A stretch of DNA of 64,000 nt. Source: Rhizopus sp. PT2906 (taxonomy: Eukaryota; Mucoromycota; Mucoromycetes; Mucorales; Rhizopodaceae). This document shows, one piece after another, positions 10,723-23,900 of the stretch; position 1 is the stretch's first letter; every line of letters starts with the position of its first letter. A program made the translations under genes and the position numbers. The DNA is taken from assembly GCA_025529335.1 (NCBI GenBank), contig JAMYHX010000092.1, forward strand, positions 1 through 64,000, written 5' to 3'. The notes under the pieces are model-generated. The model searched no databases. It was not told the origin of the DNA and saw nothing but the letters and a program-made list of their open reading frames with translations.

Positions 10723-12905
10723 ATGGTAAAAGCAATCATTCAACTCAAGTAAATAACACTAACCTTTCAACGCAAGTTGCTTCGCATTCGTTCTAAAGAG
10801 GGCATGCACAGAGTTCAAGTGGACAATGACGAAACATTTGGAACTCTTGCTCAAAAAATAGCAGAATTACTACACATAAACGACCCTTCAACAATATCCA
10901 TGGGAAAAGATCCTAATCCTGCCACAGCTGCATCACTTACTCAGCTAGTTGATAAGACTATCCAGTCTGCTAATCTCAAGTAAGAACTTGTAAAAAAAAA
11001 AAAAAAAAAAAAAAATTATACAAATATATTAATGTTGCATTGCTATAGACACGGTGACATAATTTACGTTTCTTATGCTGAACAAGCTCAATCTACTAAT
11101 AACCACAAGGATACCGACACGTCACCACCTATGCCTCGAGATCATGTCAAGCAAGATCCTGTAGACGATTTTCTAGAAAAACAAAGAGGACTTATTCATC
11201 GTAAGAAGGATCCTAAATTGTAACGTATGCCCATTAGCACACGGAAGTTGTACTTATTCATTTTATTAGCTGTCGACACGGAGATAATGCCATGTGCGAC
11301 TATTGTATGCCACTTGAGGTGAGTATACGCAAAGTTTTAAAGATGAAGCAAGCAAACATTGATGAATTTTTAAAATAGCCTTATGATGCCAGCTATCTTG
11401 AGGAGAATAAGATCAAACACATGTCCTTCCATGCCTATCTACGTCAACTTACAGCCTCACAACAGAGCAAGAATGTACCTGTACTGGAAGAACAGGATTT
11501 TAGAGTCAAGGTGCCTTGTTCGGGCGGCCATGCTCCATGGCCAGAGGGTATCTGTACCAAGTGTCAACCCAGCGCTATCACATTACAGCAGCAGGTATGA
11601 TAGATTAAGCAGCAGTAGTGATATGAAAAAAGATATTGATGTAATGTAGGCCTATCGTATGGTAGATCACGTTGAGTTTTCATCAGCTTCTATTATTGAA
11701 TCGTTCCTAAACTATTGGCGTGCTTCTGGATCTCAACGTTTTGGATACTTGTACGGTCGATATGAGCCCTATCTTGATATCCCTCTAGGTATCAAAGCTG
11801 TTGTTGAAGCCATATATGAACCACCACAACAGGATCACTCGGACGGTATCCAATTAAATCTACCTTGGGAAGAAGAGGAAAAGATCAATAAAGTAGCAGA
11901 GGCATGTGGATTAGTCAAAGTGGGTATGGTCTTTTCAGATTTAATTGACGATGGAACAGGCACCGGTAAAGTTATTCCCAAACGACACGTTAATTCCTAT
12001 TTCCTTTCATCGCTTGAATGCATTTTTGCTGCTGAAATGCAGAAAAGACATCCTAATATCTCTAGACACTCCATCTCTGGCAAGTTTGGTTCCAAATTTG
12101 TAACATGCGTCATTTCTGGTGATACAGAGGGTAATATTGATGTCAATGCGTATCAAGTGTCAGACACTTTGGCAGCACTTCAGGAAGCCGAAATTGTTGA
12201 ACCCAGTAGAAACCCATCAGTGATGCGTGTGAAAGACAGTATTCCGCATGAACGATATGTGCCTGAAGTATTTTACAAATTTAAGAATGAATACAATGTG
12301 GTTGTCAAGCAGTCAGCCAAGCCAACGTTCCCTGTGGAGTATCTGTTGGTGAATGTAAGCAATGGACCATCAGGAAAACTATATGATCTAACCTGTTATC
12401 CTAGGTTACCCATGGTTTCCCGCACAACCCATCACCTATGTTTAACTCAGTCTCAACATTTCCTGTGGAAAACAGAGAAGGTCTGGTGCATCAGAGTATG
12501 GGCGAATTAGCTAAAACAATAGATTCAGCGCAAAACGACGATCAACTCAAAAATGCCTTGGCGGATTTCCACCTGTTATGCTTTATTCAGTCTGCTGATA
12601 TTCTGAATCCTGAAGAGTTCAAAGAGCTCTGTCAAATAGTGACTCAACCAAATGGTGACATGAAGAGATTAAGGGAGTTGAATGGATGGAAGACACTTGA
12701 ATTATTGTTAAAGGAAACGGGTAAGTAGACATTACAGAAAAACAATACAAGAATATTTAGGATTTGCTTGTTAGGCAAACATACAACAACTACAGCAAAG
12801 ACATCAACCAATGCACCTTCTGAAATCTCATGCAGACACTGTACCTTTATGAATCCATCAAGTAATGAAAGCTGTGAGATGTGTGGTTTACCTTTGTCAC
12901 AATAA
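10723..12905 (+). CDS. NPL4: NPL4, Cdc48/p97 ubiquitin cofactor, with C-terminal NZF finger
   Basis: The first coding exon is only ATG (10723-10725). After an intron at 10726-10776 (GTAAAA ... CACTAAC ... CAAG) translation continues LLRIRSKEGMHRV, the typical NPL4 UBX-like N-terminus. Later exons give the NPL4 zinc finger (CRHGDNAMCDYCMPLEPYD and CSGGHAPWPEGICTKCQP) and the MPN-like NPL4 domain (MVDHVEFSSASIIESFLNYW). A C-terminal NZF/RanBP2 finger (CRHCTF then CEMCGLPL) ends in TAA at 12903-12905. Six more introns, each restoring the frame, fall at about 10980-11048, 11220-11271, 11319-11378, 11594-11649, 12355-12404 and 12720-12773. NPL4 pairs with UFD1 to recruit ubiquitylated substrates to Cdc48 for unfolding (ERAD, chromatin extraction). 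An NZF ubiquitin-binding finger is typical of animal NPL4 and absent from budding yeast. Confidence 0.95.
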
Positions 12906-14410
12906 AGACATGAAAATTGCTAAAACAGGAATATTCCATACTGTTGTTATACATTGATCAGCCTATGTACTGTGGGAGAGAGCTTGTCCTTAAAAAGGAG
13001 AGAAAGAACAAGAAATGGGATCGGTAACCACAGTTATCATAAAAAAGGAGATAATGAAAAGCACGGTATTTTTCGGATTTGTACTACTAGTTTTCGTTTG
13101 GGACGATTGCCACTATGCTACTTCTCGGAAAGATGATGCCTGTAGTTTAGATCAATTTATAAAAGCTAATTCCCGTCTAAAAGATTCCATGCGTGTATCT
13201 TAATGAGCAGCTTCGAGATATCGGGTTCATATGTCTAACTTGCAAGAACGGAGTCTTGATTGAAATGGTATTATATATAGTAACAAAGATGACCAATCGC
13301 TCCTTCCATACTAATGCACATATCTTGCGAGTTTGTTACCTTTCTCAACCTCAAAGACAATGAATGCATTTATTGCCATGTTCAAAAGCCATCGTGGAAA
13401 AAATCATCTTCAATTCTCTTGAGGATTATGTCATAAGCGGTAGATTCGTTTGCTGACTTAATACTACATACAACAGTCTTGCTTTTCTTCATTACATTCG
13501 ATAAAAAAAAAAAAGATAAGACACATTGCCATAAGATACTTTTCAAGAATGATGCATAAAAGAACATTATCCTTGTAGCTCAGCGAGCTGTAGCCCGATG
13601 GACCTCATCCCGTTCATTATTTGTGCGTCATGAGCCTGGTTTGTAGAATTTCTTTTTTTTATAAGGATAATAATAATGATACGGTACTTTAGGAACATGT
13701 CATGACTCTAAAATGAAATGAAATATCACTAGTTTATATAGCTTAGCACAATTTCTATTTGCCCTTGTACTGACTTGTTTCAGTAGATCTTAGCCCCTTA
13801 ATCCATCTCGAACAGCATTTGAGAAACAAATACCTTGTTAATGCATGATATAATCCAATTACTCTCTATCAATTGGGTTCTTTGTGTATTTTTCGTAAAG
13901 GAAGACATGTCACTTTTACATCCAAAGCGACTTTAGATGAATTCTACAATTTTACACTACAACAACATGTACTTTGATAATTACAAGGGGGGCGGGGCGG
14001 AAATAATGAATTCCATGGATCTACCAATATTGATTGTACTTTTTTTAATATCAAAACAATGGGAAACAGCGAAATGTGTGGTCCACAATAAAAGACACGA
14101 AGTTGCTTAATAAGGAAAAACGTAATTCATTGTTGTACAGTGATCAGCCTTTTCATTATTGTTTTACGCTGGGGAGAAGACACGTTATCAAAAGGGAGTG
14201 AAAGAGAAATAAAAAGAAATAATAAAAAATGGCCCAAGACTGGGTAATGATAGAAACAAAAAAAGGAGACAATGAAAGTTCACTAACTAAAGACGATATC
14301 TAACCTCAGACCATTTGCTTGTACAACTATTCAAATTTTATCTTGTATATTTTCTTTTTCTTTTCTCTTCCCCTCCTTTCTACTCTTTTTCTTTCCTTTG
14401 CTTAACGCAC
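12906..14410. other. Intergenic region carrying a diverged direct duplication
   Basis: No intact gene is recognised. A 49-codon ORF at 13054-13203 (MKSTVFFGFVLLVFVW...) has a hydrophobic start but no other support. Positions about 12834-13065 and 14024-14282 are homologous to each other (see the pseudogene entry). The stretch near 13570-13620 contains a TAGCTCAG-like motif but does not fold as a tRNA. The 120 bases before 14411 form a T/C-rich leader. Confidence 0.6.
14024..14282 (+). pseudogene. Decayed duplicate of the NPL4 3' end (NZF finger plus 3' flank)
   Basis: The frame at 14035-14091 reads CTFFNIKTMGNSEMCGPQ and stop. This matches the NPL4 C-terminus CTFMNPSSNESCEMCGLPLSQ in length and pattern, and the homology continues past the stop. 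AATAAAGACATGAA is matched by AATAAAAGACACGAA, ATTGATCAGCC by AGTGATCAGCC, and AAAAAGGAGATAATGAAA by AAAAAGGAGACAATGAAA. One zinc-binding Cys is lost in the copy (SCEMC became SEMC) and the first C-x2-C is gone, so the finger is dead. This is what I see by eye; the extent upstream is uncertain. Confidence 0.6.
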
Positions 14411-17400
14411 ATGGGTAATAGAAGAAGATCCATTACGATTACTACCAGTACGCCTCATGTATCTAAATCAGACGGTACAAATACCTTATGGGGTCATAGC
14501 AACAGTAAATTATTGTCAAGGCTCAAGCCTAACACGGTCAACACTGGTCATAACCATCAACGTGAAGTCACTCCTTCTGCTTCTGCCTCACTTACACTAC
14601 CTCTGATACAATCACAAAAGATAAAAAGAAAGGTTGTCGATTCAAAAAAATCGAACGATGTTTTATTGGACGACTCTATTTCAAAAAAGGTTAGTTCGTG
14701 CAGAAATATCTACAAAGCTTATTTACAGTGTTTATAAAGAAAGGATTTGGAAAACTCTTATTTAGAACAAGACGAAGTAAATCAATTGACCATCATAAAA
14801 AATTAGATGAAACTTCAAAGAAAGAGCCCTACCAACCCATCTATCAGCCTTATCCAGCGCCTTCTACAGATAATAGAAAATCATCAGGTTCATGTTCTAT
14901 CTACAGTACATTTGGAACAGAGTCAGTAGATGATACTCTTTTAAATGTGCCAGTTGAGAAGAAAGATAGCTCTGAGCAATTAACAAAGACGCGAATGCCA
15001 GATGATATCGAAGATAACGAGACAGTTACAACAACAGAAGGAGAAGATGATGACGATGATGAAGATGATGAAGGATGTCAAGTATTTGTTGATGCATTGG
15101 AAGAATTGAAGAGAGAGAAAACCGCAGCAAGGTTATCAAAGCGATTAAGCGGTGGGCACTTTGGTAGTGCTGGGGGACTGATGTTGAGCATCATGGCTGA
15201 AGAAGAAAAGATAAAGCCGCCACCAGAAGATATTGCGGAATCAATGATCAATTGGAAGAGGAAAAGTGCACAAGCATTGCCTGCTTTGATTGAAAGTAAC
15301 CTACCAGAAATTATGATCGTTGAGGACGATGAAGCAAAAGAGTGCGCAAAAAAACTCTGGCATGAAGATGAGACTTTTGTGCAACGGGAAAAAATTGCAG
15401 AATGGCTGGGTCAAAGGTAACCTTGTCCCTTTCCATTTGTATTACGTTATACAGTCGCTAAATGAGCCTTTCTTTTTTTGTTAGTAAATCCTTGAATGCT
15501 AGTGCCTTGAAGGAATACATGTCGAACTTTGATTTCAAAATGATGAGATTGGATAGTTCATTCAGGTATAAAAATAAAAATAAAAATGTCAATTGCAGCC
15601 AAATAACACATTTTGTCATATCAGAAAGCTGTGTTCAAAGCTCTATTTTCGTGCTGAAGCTCAACAAATTGATCGAATCTTGGAAGCCTTTGCAAAGAGA
15701 TACTGGGAATGTAATCCAAGAACTATATTTCGAAACTCAGGTAACTGTTGTTATGACAACAAGGGCACTGTTAACCCCTCTTTCATAGATACCGTCTATG
15801 CTGTCGTGTATTCTCTTTTGTTACTGAATACAGATCTCCATGTGGCACAAGGAAACTATACGAGAATGACGCGCCAAGCTTTCATAAAGAATACAATGAC
15901 CACGATCAAGGATCAACCGGCAAACAAAAATCAATCGTTTACACCAACGTGGGAGGCACATATCGAATCTTACCTAAAAGTACGTTTATTAACAAAAAAG
16001 AGCATAATGTCACTCAAAACTATTTATAGGATTTATATATATCTGTCAAGCATCACCAAATCCTGCATCCTTTATCTCAGCAACCGATCAATAACGATCT
16101 GCTTAACCCGCTTCAAGAACTGACAGCAGGCACAAAGCGCCTAAGCATCATGGGTAGTAAACGAATGAATGATTTTAAGAGAAATATCAATATGATGATG
16201 AATAAAAACTCTGGCCGTGAAAGCATGATATTTCATGAAGACCCAATTGTAAGTAGATCAAGACACGAGGGCATTTAGGTGAAACAACTTTGCTAAAGTG
16301 CCCAACTTTTTAATTTATAGCCACGTAAAAGTACCAGTTCAGCACATCGACCACGTTCACCGTATGCAACTCTACGATCACATCGAAGAGATTCATTCTC
16401 ATCTGTCAACTCGGCTAATTCTTCTGGCGGTCAGTTCTTACCTCCAACGCCTAAAAGCAGCGTCAGCAGCAACCCGCTAACACCTCCTGGAAATCTACTT
16501 CATTTCCCTGATAGTGTCAACCTATTCTCAGATAGACCACCATATTATAAGGAAGGCGTCGTTATGCGCAAACATCTCTTGGAAAGCGCTAATCAAAAGG
16601 CCAGGCACCGCGAGTGGCGTGAATGTCTATTGATCGTAGGACATGGTCGATTAAAGATGTATGGATATACTGGAGATTATAACAACGATTTGGCTTCTTC
16701 ATCCATCTTGATACGATCAAGTAGCGCAAGTTTTGCAAATCTCTCAGATTCACTCACTAGACAGAGTCCAAGTTCATATAGTTTAGCACCTAAACCATCA
16801 ACATCTACTTCATCATCCATCGGAGCTTTAGATAACAGGTTCTCGGTAAGATTAGTATTTTATGAATTACAGCCGAAGCTGATTTATAATTATATATAGT
16901 CCTATACTCAACCACTTGGATCCATCTGTTTGAACCACACATTGTCTAATTCGCTTCCACCACCAGGCTATAATCGACAAAGACCACATGTGTTTGCTAT
17001 TCAAGAGCCTAATGGTGGAGTATTTTTGTTCCAGACTGGATCTCAGGAACAAATCTTGGAATGGGTGGCAACGTGCAATTATTGGGCAGCAAGGGAGAGT
17101 AAGGAACCCTTACAAGGAGGCATAGGAAATATAGAATACGGCTGGGGGAGCTGTCTGGATGATGTCAGGGTGGATGAGGAGTCGGTTCAAAGTAGAGGCA
17201 AAATCACAGGCACGTTTATCCATCACCCTGATACTGTTCATGTTTCCACGTGGGTGCCACCTGCTCCTAGTATGATATCAAGCACATTAGATGAAGTGAC
17301 TCAATATGAAAACCTGCAAAAGTATCTGAATCAATTAAATGAAGAGATTAACGAACATAGAGAACTTAAGGACAAAATGCTCATTAAAGTAAAGGGGAAT

Positions 17401-17630
17401 GGAATTTTTGTTTGATAATATGTTTAACTCATAACTTATAGTTTCCTCCAAAGACACAAAATCATACTAAAGTGCTAGCAAATTGGGAAGCCAAGGCGCA
17501 ATATATGCTGCATGAAATTATAAAGTACCAAAACTACTGTGATGTATTAGAAAAAAGTATTGCTGAAAAGCAACAAGAGCAACAGCATCTTGAAGAAGGA
17601 CAAGAAGACAACTCAAATGATTCTGTATAG
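14411..17630 (+). CDS. Sec7-PH ARF guanine nucleotide exchange factor (SYT1/EFA6-like)
   Basis: The start ATG is 14411 (MGNRRRSITITT) after a T/C-rich leader, and the stop is TAG at 17628-17630. The N-terminus is basic and Ser-rich, followed by an acidic run (DDDDDEDDEG). The Sec7 domain starts around EKIAEWLGQR/KSLNASALKEYMSNFDF and contains LYFRAEAQQIDRILEAFAKR and then YAVVYSLLLLNTDLH, the two Sec7 hallmark motifs. A PH domain follows (KEGVVMRKHLLES ... REWRECLLIVGHGRLKMYG ... HVFAIQEPNGGVFLFQT ... WVATCNYWAA), then a coiled-coil tail. About nine short introns preserve the frame. The protein should activate ARF GTPases on Golgi, endosome or plasma membranes. The glutamic finger is present, but the usual LPGE reads FRAE here. 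Sec7 followed by PH suggests the Syt1/EFA6/cytohesin side of the family rather than Sec7/Gea. Confidence 0.9.
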
Positions 17631-17911
17631 TGTGATATACTTGATACTTTTTTTATCTTTTTTTATTTATTGTTATTAATGTTTATTATACGCTTTTTAT
17701 GTTATCTGTATAAAGACTCATGCTTAATGCATTTCATATCCCTTTTTTTATTGAATGTTTAGCAACAAAGCTTTGGTATCAATAAGCTATAAGTTGTTTA
17801 TTTGACATATAAAGATATTTATTTCTGATGGAACATAATGATAAAATATACAGTGCATGGATAAGAGATATATATACAGAATTGTTGGCATATTTATATG
17901 TATGAATACAT
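17631..17911. other. Convergent 3' flanks
   Basis: Very AT-rich sequence between the Sec7-PH stop and the stop of the spectraplakin-like gene; nothing else seen. Confidence 0.6.
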
Positions 17912-20900
17912 TTATATATTGATGCGTCTAGGTGTAACGAATTTGGCATCATGATTCTTGGCCTTTGTCATCTTTACTTCTACTTGATTACCCTTATCAT
18001 CTACAGTGACTACAAACTTGTTACCAGACTTGATACCATAAGTAGTTGGTATAGGAGACATGCCACGATAATAAGGTGTTGATCGAGACTCTTTCAGCTG
18101 AGGAGGTCCACCTGCTTGACCACGTAATGCAATAATGTTGTTGTGAACACCAACACCACCATGAAGACTTCGACGATTATTTGCGACCGGCGTATTCCTT
18201 CCAACAACTGTATTTAGGAACCCTTCTTGGACTCCCTCACGTGGAGAAGCAGGGGGTGGCAATGAAGCGCGATGGGCTGTCTTGTCAGATGTCACAAAAG
18301 TGCCGCTCTCCAATAAGGCATGGTCTCTTAAGAACTGAGACAGCTCGACCCATCCACCACCGACGCGAACCATGACCATGCGGCTTCTCAGGATACGACA
18401 GTATGCCAACTTTGGATTCACTTCTCCAAACCAATATTTTCCCACTTCGCCAGGGACCATCTTGATCTTGATCTTGTAAGGAGAGTCATTTACTATGTTA
18501 CCGACTGCAACATCCAAATCGTTCTTGGGATCAGCCACATACGCCTCTGGCGTTTTGTTTGTCGCACGCACGCGCTGCTGTTGGGCTGCCGTCTGCCTTG
18601 CTGCCACTCGTCTTGCTGTAGGCGAAACGCTGCCGTTGTTATTGGATGCTCTCGTCGGCTTACGGTTTAATCCAGTCATGTATCGTGGCATCGTTTGTGT
18701 GGGCTTAGGTTGAGGCGCGAGTACAGGTGCCGAACTGCGTTTGGTCAACGTACCTGAGGTAGCAGCAGCCCTTCGTCCGCGTGCAAGGAGCATACCTTCT
18801 GTTGCTTTAATAAAGTCGAAATTGCTGTCGGTTAAGGGGCCAATCAGTGATGTTAACTCTTGCTTTCTTGCAGCTGCTTCAGATTGCAATTGAGCCCATT
18901 TGTTCGTGAATTGCTTGATACAGTTTGCCACACGGCGATCACCCAGTAAATGTTCAGATACATCTCTTAGTTCATCCATAAGCTCAATAATCTTAGGTTC
19001 GTAGTAGCCGTATCGAGTATCCAAATCAATAAGAAGCGCTTGGAGATCTGTGCGCAAATAAGTTCCGTCTTCATTCATTCTTGCATTACCAGGCGAGGCA
19101 CGAGCGACGACTTCGGCTAGAGCCAGCAAGAGTACTTCAACTTCCTCCATGACGGTCAAAAACTCCTGCATTCTTTCAGCCTCATTGATGGCACGTCGTT
19201 TGCACTTGACAAGATCCAGCAAGCCGCGTACAGCACTTGAGATCTCTTGACGCTGATCACTAAACATATCATCTTGACTGTTATTGAATGCAGCATTCAA
19301 CATAAGGTCCAGCTGCCTAATCGCCGGCAGCAGCTGTGCTTCGATATCGCGATCGAGAATACCAAGTTCAGCCTTTGCAGAAGCAAGTCGATGCTCAGTT
19401 GGTATATCCGTTAGACTGCATTGAAGTACATTTTGTAGATCATCACTATCTTGTTCATTTTCTTTTGGCTTACAGATACGGACGGCACCGACGCGCTCCT
19501 TGAGATCACCAATCTGCATGAGCACTGCCTTAACCTTGCGTGCTGCCTCTACACCACGTTTTGAGAAATCAACCGAACTTTTTGCCTTGGCATGCTGATC
19601 TTTCAAGTCTTGCCACGCTTTCAAAATCTTCGCCTCACGCTGGTCAATCACGTCCTTGACTTGATCTCGATCTAGGCTGATCGCGCACAGGTCGACAGGA
19701 TCACCATTCACATGCTTCCATATTTTGGAAGGCATTGCCTGGAAGGCTTGAATCGTAGGTTCAAACTGGATAATCTTTTGCTGATAGTGTTCCAAGTCAA
19801 ACAAGAGATCCTGCTCATCAGCTATGCAGACATCAGTCGGTAATTGAGCAATCGCGCTAGAGCACTGATCGATCCAGCCTTGTAAATCTCGAGCTCCTTT
19901 GGCATGGGTCTGCATCTTTTGTATGAAGACTGCCTGCTTCCTTTCGCTAGCAATCGCGTCCTTGAGCTGATTCATGTTTTCATGGATACTGCGCAACGTC
20001 TCTTGGGCTGTCTGTCGTTCAGCTGAATTGGGTTCAAACTGCTTGACCTTTTCGAGCAGAGATTTGACTTGAGCTTGAAGCGGGCCAGCATAGTCTGATT
20101 CTGCAGTTCGAACAGATTGAAGGATGCTGTTGACCAGAGACTCCAGAGCACTAACAGACTCGGCTGATTCTCTGAATCGAGCCTGTCCGACCTCGGTCAT
20201 ACGGCGGTTGACTTGTTCCTTTTGAAGTTGAATAGTGCCCATCAGTTTGTTTGCGTCTCTCAAAAAGGATTGAAAGGCCAGTGAGGTATGTGCATCGGAT
20301 CGGAGCGCAGCCATATTGGCTTTGGCTGTCTGAAGCTTGCTGACAAGTAGATTGTATCGGTCCTTGGCACAGGAGTAATTGGCAATCTGAAGTGGATCCT
20401 GTTTTTCACTGTCTTGTGCTTCGTCAATGCTTGTACCAATCGCATTCAACATCTCGGTTGCTTGGTCTATCCTTTGCTGTACGGCATCAAGCTCTGCACT
20501 GTTCTTGTCAGATTGGGTCAAACGGTTGATTTCATCATGAAGAATATCCAAAAAGGTGTCATTGACTATACTGAGTCGACGCTGACGCTCGTACCATTGA
20601 CCGACGGTCTCTGTGAACTGCTTGAGGTCCTGAATATCCTTGCCAAGTGCATCCCATTCATGTTCAATGGAATCCTGTATCTTGCGGGTTTCCTCTGCGT
20701 CTTCTTGTTTGGACGGTCTCATGTGTTTGAAATGAGAACAGAGTTGATCGAACTGTGTCTGTCGGCTGTTGTAATCATGCTCAATCGTCGCCAAGGTGTG
20801 CTGCAGCATGTTTAATCGCTGTCTATCCTGTTCCTCAGACTGGCCGGTCATAAACCCACATGTCTGCTTCAGAGCAGGCAAGGAAAGACGCGTCTCGCTC

Positions 20901-23900
20901 ATGAACGTCTTCAAAGATCGAGCGGTTTCAAAGTACGTGTTACCTTCCTCCAATTTTTTCCTGAGCGCCTCCAACTCAAGCACATGTTCATCAAGGGCCT
21001 GTTGCAGACGATCAAACGTCTCTTCCAGCTGCTGTGAGATCTCGTTTAGACTGTCACTGTCGATGGACGTGATGTTCAATTTCTGAGATGTTTCGAGTAG
21101 TGAGGGAATGCGCGTCAAGAGGTCGACCACTTCATTTTCTTTGCCGTTTTTGAGCTTGCTGATCATCGTCTGGCAGTCTCTCTCGAGTCGCTGTAAATCG
21201 TCAATCGTGACCAAGTCTTGCTGAATACTGAGCTTAGCCTTCTTGACCGCTTGAATGCGTTCATTGGCCCAATCACAGAGACGTGTGGCATCATCCAGGT
21301 GCTCCTTGGCCCTACGGTGCAATTGGAGGATATTGCGAAACGCATTCAGGCGCTGATCAAGTTCGTCGCTGAGCAAGAGAAGCTGATTCCTCTTTTCATT
21401 GATGACTTGATTGATCTTCTCGTTGGCTTCTGCATTGGACTCCTTGTCGATGTCAAGCGCGTGAGAAGGGTAAGGAATTCGACTTGCTGTGGCTGTGACA
21501 AGCTGAATGGTGCGCTCATGCATACTCTGTACACGAGCCGTCATCTCTCGATCATTATCGCCAGGATGAGCTTTACTTTCAGCGTCTTTGATGTCCAAGG
21601 TGAGCATGGTAGTATCATCGGCTACGAGTTCGGCCTGGTACAAAAAATCCATCACGTTCAATCGCTGCTCGACCACATGACGTGCAAAGGCCATACGCTT
21701 CATCAAATCCTCAAACTGTTGCTCACATGCTTTCTGCCTCGACTCTAAATGATCAGGTAGCTCGGTTGTGGAAGTGTTGTCCAAATCTTGAAAACTATCT
21801 ACCGTCTTGTTGAATTGACCTTGATCAAACTCGGATACTTTGCGTTCCAGTGTGAGTAATTGCTGAATGACCGTTTCCTTTTGCTTCTCCCTTGCCATCA
21901 GTCGCTCTCGCTTCCTGGCGGGTGTGCTCTCTCTGTCTTCTTCTTCTTCTTCTTCTTCAGAAGGTGTCCATCTTGCATCATTGGATAAAAAGTCATCCAA
22001 TTCCTGCTCGGTTCCCTGTAACCAGGCGGTAGCCTTTTCAAGCTCTTCCTCCCAAATGACGCGCTGTGTGAGGACTTGAAGATCATAGCTCTTTCTCCGC
22101 AGCATGTGCATCAATTTATCCAAGGACATGAGCGTTGTCAAGGTGATCTCAATTGTGGTCGTATCAGCCGGACTAAGGTCCTTGTTAGACCCTGTCAGCG
22201 ACTTGACGTGTGATCTCAAACGGGCCATATCCTCCTTATCAAAGGCTTCGATTTCCTTTTCAAGCAAGGAATGAGACGCATTCAACGCCTCGACCTGGTC
22301 ACGCGAGATGTTGATGGCGCTGAGTGGATCTGGTAAGGTGGTACCTTTAATTTGTTCCACCCGAATTTCAATCCACTGACGAATTCGCTCCGCTTCCGTA
22401 AACCACACACGTACTTCGTCCACCCAGGTCTTGACCAGCTGATTCTTGGATTCAACGGATTGGTATTTTTGAAGGTAAGCAGGATCGTATCTGTCCAAAG
22501 TTGTGCAGACGAGGTCGGTCGAATCTTCACAGGATGGGTTTGGCGGTTGCTGGTTTAATAAATCGCTGAAATTAAATTTTAATGTGTTTACCATATCCGT
22601 CGTCTTGTCCATCGCAAGCTCGAGCTCGTGAATATCATGAAACGATGTGATAGACTTGACCATCTTGTTTTGAACAAAATCCAGTTCTTGGCGGATGGTG
22701 TTGCACATTCTGGCAAAGGCAAAGCCTCGTCGAAAGTGAGCTAGAGTAGAATCTGACTTTTCAAACTCTTGGGCAAGTGAAGTGTAGTGTTGATGGAGCT
22801 GTGTTTTTCTTTGTACGACAAACGGATGCGTGTGCCACTGTGGGTCAAGTTGATCAAAGGCGAGCTGTAAGAGATGATAGTCGCCATCAGACAGTGTTTG
22901 GAATTCGGCTTGCAGTGATTTAAAGTTACGATCGTATGCCGAGTAGTCTTCTTCAGCTGCTTGGAGAGGATGTAGCAGACGGATGATTTCATTGTCTGAG
23001 TGGATGATGCTACTTGTACTCCTGGTGGTTGAAGTGTTATCATCTGTCAAGAAGAATTCAACAGACTCTGAAGTGATAGAGTTGGATATAGGAGAATAGT
23101 TGTGGCAAGAACGTGTTGGTATGATGAGCATCAATCTATGCTGAAGGCTGTTCATTTTTTCGGTGACTGAATTGATATGTTGATCAAGTGTGTCTAGTTC
23201 AGGTGAAGGTATAATATCATCATGTTGAGAAGTATATTTGGTTGTCTTGGTTATACGTAATTGCTGGTATGAGTAAGTAGCAGTGGTTGTTGTTTTCTTT
23301 TGATTCAAGATAGATTTGAAACGTTCGATGTCCTGATGACGTTGATCTATTGATTCATGAGACGGTATAGTGAATATGGGTAAACATAACTCTATGTAAT
23401 AAGAGAGTATGTTCAATTCACTTGTGTGATCGATGATGATGGAGGGTATATTGAAAGTGGTGTAGAGTAATTGGGTGGCAGTGTTGAAAAGAGAGACATC
23501 ATCCAATGAGATATACTCATGTAGGTTAGGTACTAAGGATGGATGATGATAATGAATACAGCAAAGTAAATAAAATCCACTTGACCATTCTTGTTGAATG
23601 AATTGAATGTAGTCTGATAATACACTATTTAACCATGATAGAAATACATTTTTAATGTCATTTACATGCTGCGGTGTGAATGATTGGGTCTATTTAAGAA
23701 GTATATATTAAAGGATTATATACAAAAAAGTATAAATTGAAATCTTACATATTCACTAAACGTGAGTTCTTTATTTGATAGATGCTTTTTAATGGTATAA
23801 GCTTGATATTGTTGTTGTATATATTCTAGTAATCGAATAAGGTCATCCTCTGTGATATCTGTATTCATGGGTATAGGTAGTTCATCTTTCAACTCTTTTA

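Noticed and set aside
13054..13203. 49-codon ORF starting MKSTVFFGFVLL
   Set aside because: It looks like a short secreted peptide but lies in the NPL4 3' flank duplication, and the homologous copy does not keep the frame.
13570..13640. tRNA-like sequence (TAGCTCAG, AGCTGTAGCC)
   Set aside because: A D-arm-like motif is present, but there is no proper anticodon stem, no TTCGA T-loop and no closing acceptor stem.
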